From NCBI GenBank assembly GCA_949499045.1, contig CATEEE010000087.1, forward strand, positions 1 to 10,489: 10,489 nucleotides of DNA, written 5' to 3'. The notes beneath the pieces were generated by a model, which made no database searches, was not told the origin of the DNA, and saw only the letters and a program-made list of their open reading frames with translations. Below are positions 7,096 to 10,489 of the stretch, piece after piece. Made by a program: the position numbers and the translations under genes. Each line of letters begins with the position of its first letter. Position 1 is the first letter of the stretch. Source of the stretch: Marinobacterium sp. xm-d-530 (GTDB lineage: Bacteria > Pseudomonadota > Gammaproteobacteria > Pseudomonadales > Balneatricaceae).

Positions 7096-8130
7096 CTAGC
7101 GCTTAGGCTTAGTCAGTAAATAGGTGCAAAATTTTCCAGTATCTTGGTCAAGTGCTACTGATTCGAAGTAGCGTGATGCGATACGTTTCAGTGGCACATG
7201 CTGGTTCACGACGAAACAGGCTTGCCCCTTTGTTGCTAACAGTTTAGCGGCATTTTTTGAGAAACGGTCAGTTAAATCGTAGTCGATCCCAAAGCCACTA
7301 TGGAACGGCGGATTACATAGTATCAGATCGTACTCAGACGCCAACTCTTCACCCGCATTTGTTAAGCAGAGTTCGGCCTTGAAACCGGCTGTTTCGAGCG
7401 TTGCTTGAGTCGCCTTGATGGCGGCGGCGTTATTGTCAGTCGCAGTAATGTGAGTCGCTTGGCTACAGGAGGCGAGCGTTAGATAGCCTGATCCGCACCC
7501 TAGATCCAACACTCGATCCGATCCAATGGGTAGCTCACGATCAATCATAGACGGTAGACGCTCAATCAGCTGTTGGCTTCCCTGGTCGATTTTCTTCCAT
7601 CCATATACACCAGGTTTTGATAGCAGTGAGTATTCACTTACCTTGGTAACCTCGCGCACCTGGTGATAGTTTTGATCATCTAGCGGTATGCCCGTAGTCT
7701 TGCCTACGGTGAGTTCCACCCTCCAGCTATCGCCCCCTAGCTTAATCTCAGAACGATCGCCATTGAGTCGTTTTTGGCCATTTTTAGCGTAGCTTTTAAT
7801 TCCCTCTGATTTATCACCGAATAGGATTAGGCGAGCACCCGTTTTTAACTGCTCTGCGACCAAATTGATTAAATAGTTAACGACAGCCTTCTCTTTACTG
7901 ATGCGAAACAGAACAAGATCAGTGGTAAAACCTACCGGCCACTCAAAGTCAGAGAGTGAACAGTGCCAGGCTTGGTCCAAGAGTGCTTGTTGCTGATCAA
8001 AGCGGTTGGTCAGAGCTTGCCAACCGGACGCTGCTTGAAGTAATTGCGGATTAAGGTTTTCATCGACAATCAGAAGACCATTTGGACTGGCATGAATCTC
8101 CTGATTAATCAGCGATTCAAAGTTAGCCAT
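7096..8130 (-). CDS. RsmC/RlmG-type rRNA guanine-N2 methyltransferase
   Basis: This is a SAM-dependent class I methyltransferase of 344 residues in two parts. Residues 1 to about 165 match the position of the degenerate, non-catalytic N-terminal methyltransferase-like domain of RsmC and RlmG. The catalytic domain starts near EYSLLSKPGVYGWKKIDQGS. It has motif I VLDLGCGSGYL (207-217) for SAM binding, an acidic residue in TATDNNAAAI, and motif IV NPPFH (273-277), the signature of N2-guanine/N6-adenine methyltransferases. It ends GKFCTYLLTKPKR. The length equals E. coli RsmC (16S G1207) rather than the longer RlmG (23S G1835), and it sits beside the 16S enzyme gene rsuA. RsmC is therefore the better guess, but the two share these motifs. 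It overlaps rsuA by 8 bases (ATGGCTAA), suggesting translational coupling. Confidence 0.8.
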   Translation of the reverse strand: MANFESLINQEIHASPNGLLIVDENLNPQLLQAASGWQALTNRFDQQQALLDQAWHCSLSDFEWPVGFTTDLVLFRISKEKAVVNYLINLVAEQLKTGARLILFGDKSEGIKSYAKNGQKRLNGDRSEIKLGGDSWRVELTVGKTTGIPLDDQNYHQVREVTKVSEYSLLSKPGVYGWKKIDQGSQQLIERLPSMIDRELPIGSDRVLDLGCGSGYLTLASCSQATHITATDNNAAAIKATQATLETAGFKAELCLTNAGEELASEYDLILCNPPFHSGFGIDYDLTDRFSKNAAKLLATKGQACFVVNQHVPLKRIASRYFESVALDQDTGKFCTYLLTKPKR

Positions 8131-8821
8131 TAAAGATGCTGGCTACCTCTTCTTCAGTGAGTTCTCGCCACTCCCCCTCATACAGATCATCATCCAGTGT
8201 GATCGGTCCAATCGCTTCGCGATGCAGGGCTTCAACTTTGTTACCAAGTGCCGCAAACATACGTTTCACTTGATGGTAGCGTCCTTCGAATAACTCCACT
8301 CTGGCCGTCTGCTCAGCGAGGATCTCCAATTTGGCGGGTTTAGTGAGCTCTTTTTCACCATTGAGCTGGATGCCACGCTCGAACATTTCGATGTAGCTCT
8401 CATCGATTGGGTCTGCCAACGTCGCTTCATAGATCTTACCCAGCTTGTGACGAGGTGAAGTGATACGGTGACACCACTGTCCGTCATCACTTAGCAGTAC
8501 CATTCCGGTCGTATCAACATCTAATCGACCTGCAATGGTCAGGTTATCGACACGGGGGAGTTCGATAAGTCCTAGCACCGACGCATGATCACCCTCATCG
8601 TGCGAGCAGACGAAACCAACGGGCTTATTGAGCATGATGTAGCGATCACGTGGCGCTTCAATTTCGTAGCCGTCCAGAAGGACATCGTCCTCTTCGGTTA
8701 CTTTGCGTGCAGGGTTCTTTTCGAGTTCGCCATTCACTCGTACCTGTTCGGCGTGCAGCATGCGTTTCACCTCTTTACGAGAGAAACCGGTGGATTGAGC
8801 AAGGTACTTATCGAGTCGCAT
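8123..8821 (-). CDS. rsuA: 16S rRNA pseudouridine(516) synthase
   Basis: RsuA makes the single pseudouridine of 16S rRNA at position 516. The 232-residue product opens with an S4 RNA-binding domain (MRLDKYLAQSTGFSRKEVKR to about residue 48). The synthase domain follows: YIMLNKPVGFVCS, the catalytic block AGRLDVDTTGMVLLSDDGQW with Asp101 as the nucleophile, and ITSPRHKLGKIYEATL. The C-terminal GRYHQVKRMFAALGN is typical of the RsuA/RluB/E/F group, and HREAIGPITLDDDLYEGEWR closes the protein. The SPRH and the ITLDxDLxxGExR ending match E. coli RsuA closely and the length is nearly identical, so RsuA is preferred over RluE/RluF. The start is set by AGGTGA nine bases upstream and by a clear promoter. 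It is the first gene of a three-gene unit. Confidence 0.93.
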   Translation of the reverse strand: MRLDKYLAQSTGFSRKEVKRMLHAEQVRVNGELEKNPARKVTEEDDVLLDGYEIEAPRDRYIMLNKPVGFVCSHDEGDHASVLGLIELPRVDNLTIAGRLDVDTTGMVLLSDDGQWCHRITSPRHKLGKIYEATLADPIDESYIEMFERGIQLNGEKELTKPAKLEILAEQTARVELFEGRYHQVKRMFAALGNKVEALHREAIGPITLDDDLYEGEWRELTEEEVASIFNG

Positions 8822-8830
8822 AGGAAGGGT

Positions 8831-8892
8831 TCACCTGAATTAATATCCGTGCATTATACCGGAGCAGTCGATGGCTGCGAACAATCAGGTGA
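8831..8892. promoter_or_regulatory. Spaced 8-bp inverted repeat spanning the divergent promoters
   Basis: TCACCTGA (8831-8838) and TCAGGTGA (8885-8892) are exact inverted copies, 46 bases apart, on either side of the rsuA promoter. The left copy contains the rsuA Shine-Dalgarno on the - strand, and the right copy overlaps the candidate -35 region of the divergent gene. It could be a pair of operator half-sites or a chance match. Confidence 0.25.
8853..8881 (-). promoter_or_regulatory. Promoter of the rsuA unit (sigma70-type)
   Basis: On the - strand a perfect TATAAT lies at 8858-8853. TTCGCA (8881-8876) stands 17 bases upstream and matches four of six bases of TTGACA. Transcription would begin near 8846, about 25 bases before the rsuA ATG. 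This is the only strong promoter for rsuA, the methyltransferase gene and the YciC-like gene. Confidence 0.75.
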
Positions 8893-8916
8893 TTTCTTAT
8901 CTCGATTCGCTAAAAT
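8889..8916 (+). promoter_or_regulatory. Candidate promoter of the PTPS-like gene
   Basis: TAAAAT (8911-8916) matches five of six bases of the -10 consensus. The best upstream box, GTGATT (8889-8894) at 16 bases, is weak (three of six). The start would fall near 8923, only about 20 bases before the GTG codon. It is divergent from, and close to, the rsuA promoter. Confidence 0.45.
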
Positions 8917-8943
8917 AGTAGCTCAAACTGTTAGGAGTCGTGT

Positions 8944-9777
8944 GTGAAGCTATTTGTTGATGATCTTACCCATGTTGATTTCACCTATTTGGACGCTCAG
9001 CGCGGGCTTGTGGGCGAGTCTTGGGCTGTTCGTTTGGAGTTGGATGGCCAATTAAACGACGAAGGGATGATTGTCGATTTTGGCATCGTTAAAAAGCGCG
9101 TGAAACAGTGGTTTGATGCTGGCTTAGATCACTCGTTAGTGATTTCAGATCAGACACCTAACTTAAGGGTGACCGAAGAAGAGCAAAACAGTGTGGTGGA
9201 GTGGCAATACCCGTCGGGTCAAACACTTCGTTGCAGCGCGCCTCATCAAGCCTTTGAGATACTGCCGGTTGATGCGATTGAACCTGAGCCGGTCGCTCGT
9301 TGGTGTGAACAGGAATTAGCTGCGATTTTTCCAACAGTCAGTGGCATTAAAGTAACGCTCTATCCTGAAGTGATTGAGGGTGCCTACTACCACTATACAC
9401 ACGGTTTGCAAAAGCACGATGGTAACTGCCAACGGATCGCTCATGGACATCGCTCAAGAATTCATATTTTAATCGATGGCGAGCGTGATCACGCTTTAGA
9501 GGCGCAGTGGGCAAATCGTTTTGAAGATATCTACATTGGCACCGAAGATCACGTGATCAGTCGAACGGAGCAGTGCATTGATTTTGCATATCAGGCACCT
9601 CAGGGGTCCTTTAGCCTGACCCTACCGAGTTCTGTTGTCTACATGATCGACACGGAATCTACTGTGGAGTTGATCGCCCATCATCTGGCGCAAACCCTCG
9701 CTAAATCGTTACCAGGAAGGCAGATCGAAGTGCGTGCGTTTGAAGGGATTGGTAAGGGTTCAATCGCAACGGCTTAG
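8944..9777 (+). CDS. Duplicated 6-pyruvoyl-tetrahydropterin synthase/QueD-like protein
   Basis: This 277-residue protein appears to be two T-fold (PTPS/QueD) units in tandem. Residues 1 to about 147 have the family marks GMIVDFGIVKKRVKQWFDAGLDH (41-63, with the LDH His) and a closing KVTLYPEVIEGAYY. The usual zinc HGH is absent, and GESWAVRLELDG stands in its place. Residues 148-277 carry the metal-site block H153-GLQKHDGN-C162-QRIA-H167-G-H169, like the Cys...HGH of QueD, then EDH (201-203) and a closing IEVRAFEGIGKGSI. The start is GTG, chosen because AGGAG (8933-8937) lies six bases before it. PTPS-fold enzymes act on dihydroneopterin triphosphate; QueD makes the queuosine precursor carboxytetrahydropterin. 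No other queuosine or pterin gene is nearby, so the substrate is unknown. Family is fairly sure, reaction not. Confidence 0.8.
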   Translation: MKLFVDDLTHVDFTYLDAQRGLVGESWAVRLELDGQLNDEGMIVDFGIVKKRVKQWFDAGLDHSLVISDQTPNLRVTEEEQNSVVEWQYPSGQTLRCSAPHQAFEILPVDAIEPEPVARWCEQELAAIFPTVSGIKVTLYPEVIEGAYYHYTHGLQKHDGNCQRIAHGHRSRIHILIDGERDHALEAQWANRFEDIYIGTEDHVISRTEQCIDFAYQAPQGSFSLTLPSSVVYMIDTESTVELIAHHLAQTLAKSLPGRQIEVRAFEGIGKGSIATA

Positions 9778-10489
9778 CGATCGAACTCCAGGTTATCAAT
9801 CAGACGAGCGTGACCCAAATAGGCGGCTGCTAAAATCACTAATTGAGTGTCATGCGATGTCGCGGGCTGCAGCGTGTTGCGATTAACTACGTGCACATAA
9901 TCACGACGGAACCCTGCCGCTTCTAACGCTTCACTCGCCTTGACCTGCAGAACCGCAAACTCATTATTGCCCGCTTGAACTTGATCACGGATCTGAGTCA
10001 GTTGTTGATAGAGCGCTGGCGCAGCGGCCAACTCGCTGTCGGTTAAATATCCGTTGCGAGAACTCAGTGCTAAACCAGACTCTGCGCGAGCTGTCTCTTC
10101 ACCGACTATTTCAATCGGCATTGAAAGGTCTTGGACCATACGGCGAATGACATGGAGTTGCTGGAAATCTTTGCGACCAAAAACGGCTAAATCGGGTTGA
10201 ACCAGGTTAAACAGTTTATTAACGATGGTCGTTACACCGCGAAAATGCCCGGGACGGCTTGCTCCACAGTAGAGATTAGAGACTTCTGGTACCTCAACAA
10301 AGGTCTGCGAATCACGACCGTTGGGGTAAACCTCCCCTTCAGCAGGCGCAAACAGCAGATCGCAACCAAACTCTTTAAGACTAGCCTGATCCTCTTCGAG
10401 GGTCCGCGGATAACGCTCTAAGTCGTCGGCGTTATTGAATTGTAATGGGTTAACAAAGATCGATGAGACGACAAAATCTGACAATTCAC
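9774..10489 (-). CDS. panC: Pantothenate synthetase (N-terminal part outside window)
   Basis: PanC joins pantoate and beta-alanine with ATP to make pantothenate, the precursor of coenzyme A, in the cytoplasm. The frame is open to the right edge of the window. The first visible residues (ELSDFVVSSIFVNPLQF) match the middle of the family's N-terminal Rossmann domain, so roughly 55 residues, including the HxGH nucleotide-binding motif, lie outside. Visible conserved blocks are DLERYPRTLEEDQ, FAPAEGEVYPNG, GASRPGHFRGVTTIV, KLFNLVQPDLAVFGRKDFQQ and GLALSSRNGYL, the KMSKS-like ATP-binding loop. The C-terminal end is LAAAYLGHARLIDN. The stop codon overlaps the convergent PTPS-like gene by four bases (TTAG), with no terminator between them. 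panB is usually adjacent upstream but would lie beyond the window. Confidence 0.97.
   Translation of the reverse strand, partial: ELSDFVVSSIFVNPLQFNNADDLERYPRTLEEDQASLKEFGCDLLFAPAEGEVYPNGRDSQTFVEVPEVSNLYCGASRPGHFRGVTTIVNKLFNLVQPDLAVFGRKDFQQLHVIRRMVQDLSMPIEIVGEETARAESGLALSSRNGYLTDSELAAAPALYQQLTQIRDQVQAGNNEFAVLQVKASEALEAAGFRRDYVHVVNRNTLQPATSHDTQLVILAAAYLGHARLIDNLEFDR

Noticed and set aside
8585..8947. 120-codon + strand frame across the rsuA start and the divergent gap
   Set aside because: It is antisense to rsuA, crosses the clear rsuA promoter, has no recognisable domains and ends inside the start of the PTPS-like gene. It is a shadow frame.
8944..9777. Bimodular QueF (nitrile reductase) as the identity of the duplicated T-fold protein
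   Set aside because: The QueF signature around its catalytic Cys and the E-S-K-S-x-K type block were not seen. The Cys...HGH block and MIVDFG instead point to PTPS/QueD.
9774..10484. TTG at 10484 as a true panC start
   Set aside because: The protein there aligns with the interior of PanC before SIFVNP. The HxGH motif is missing and the frame stays open to the edge, so this is a partial gene.

Overview
This window reads as ordinary chromosome from a gammaproteobacterium, roughly half G+C. The protein sequences closely resemble those of the Enterobacteria/Vibrio/Oceanospirillales side of the class. My best guess is a marine, Oceanospirillales-like organism, but the sequence alone does not settle the genus. 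No mobile genes, CRISPR arrays, tRNAs or rRNAs are visible, and no gene-free stretch reaches 300 bases.

Layout. Bases 1-6226 (+ strand) are the distal part of the conserved nusA-infB translation/RNA operon: infB (5' end outside the window), rbfA, truB, rpsO and pnp, in the same order as in Escherichia coli. An intrinsic terminator follows rpsO. The rpsO-pnp gap holds a long imperfect hairpin, placed like the RNase III/PNPase control element of E. coli pnp. Bases 6227-6405 separate convergent units. They hold a strong A-tract/T-tract terminator that could serve both strands and an 84-bp inverted pair of REP-like palindromes. Bases 6406-8821 (- strand) are a compact three-gene unit read from right to left: rsuA, an RsmC/RlmG-type rRNA methyltransferase gene, and a YciC-like membrane protein gene. 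It starts from a promoter with a perfect TATAAT box. Bases 8822-8943 are a short divergent promoter region. Bases 8944-9777 (+) encode a duplicated 6-pyruvoyl-tetrahydropterin-synthase/QueD-like protein that starts at GTG. Its stop codon overlaps that of panC (-), which runs off the right edge.

How the genes work together. Most of the window concerns making and maturing the translation apparatus and turning over RNA: initiation factor 2, 30S maturation (RbfA), tRNA pseudouridine 55 (TruB), ribosomal protein S15, PNPase, 16S pseudouridine 516 (RsuA) and an rRNA guanine methyltransferase. The last two genes concern pterin-like chemistry and pantothenate (CoA precursor) synthesis.

I did not find a clearly new biological system. 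The items most worth a second look are the paired REP-like element after pnp, the tandem PTPS-fold protein whose first half appears to lack the metal site, and a terminator-like hairpin about 20 bases into truB.
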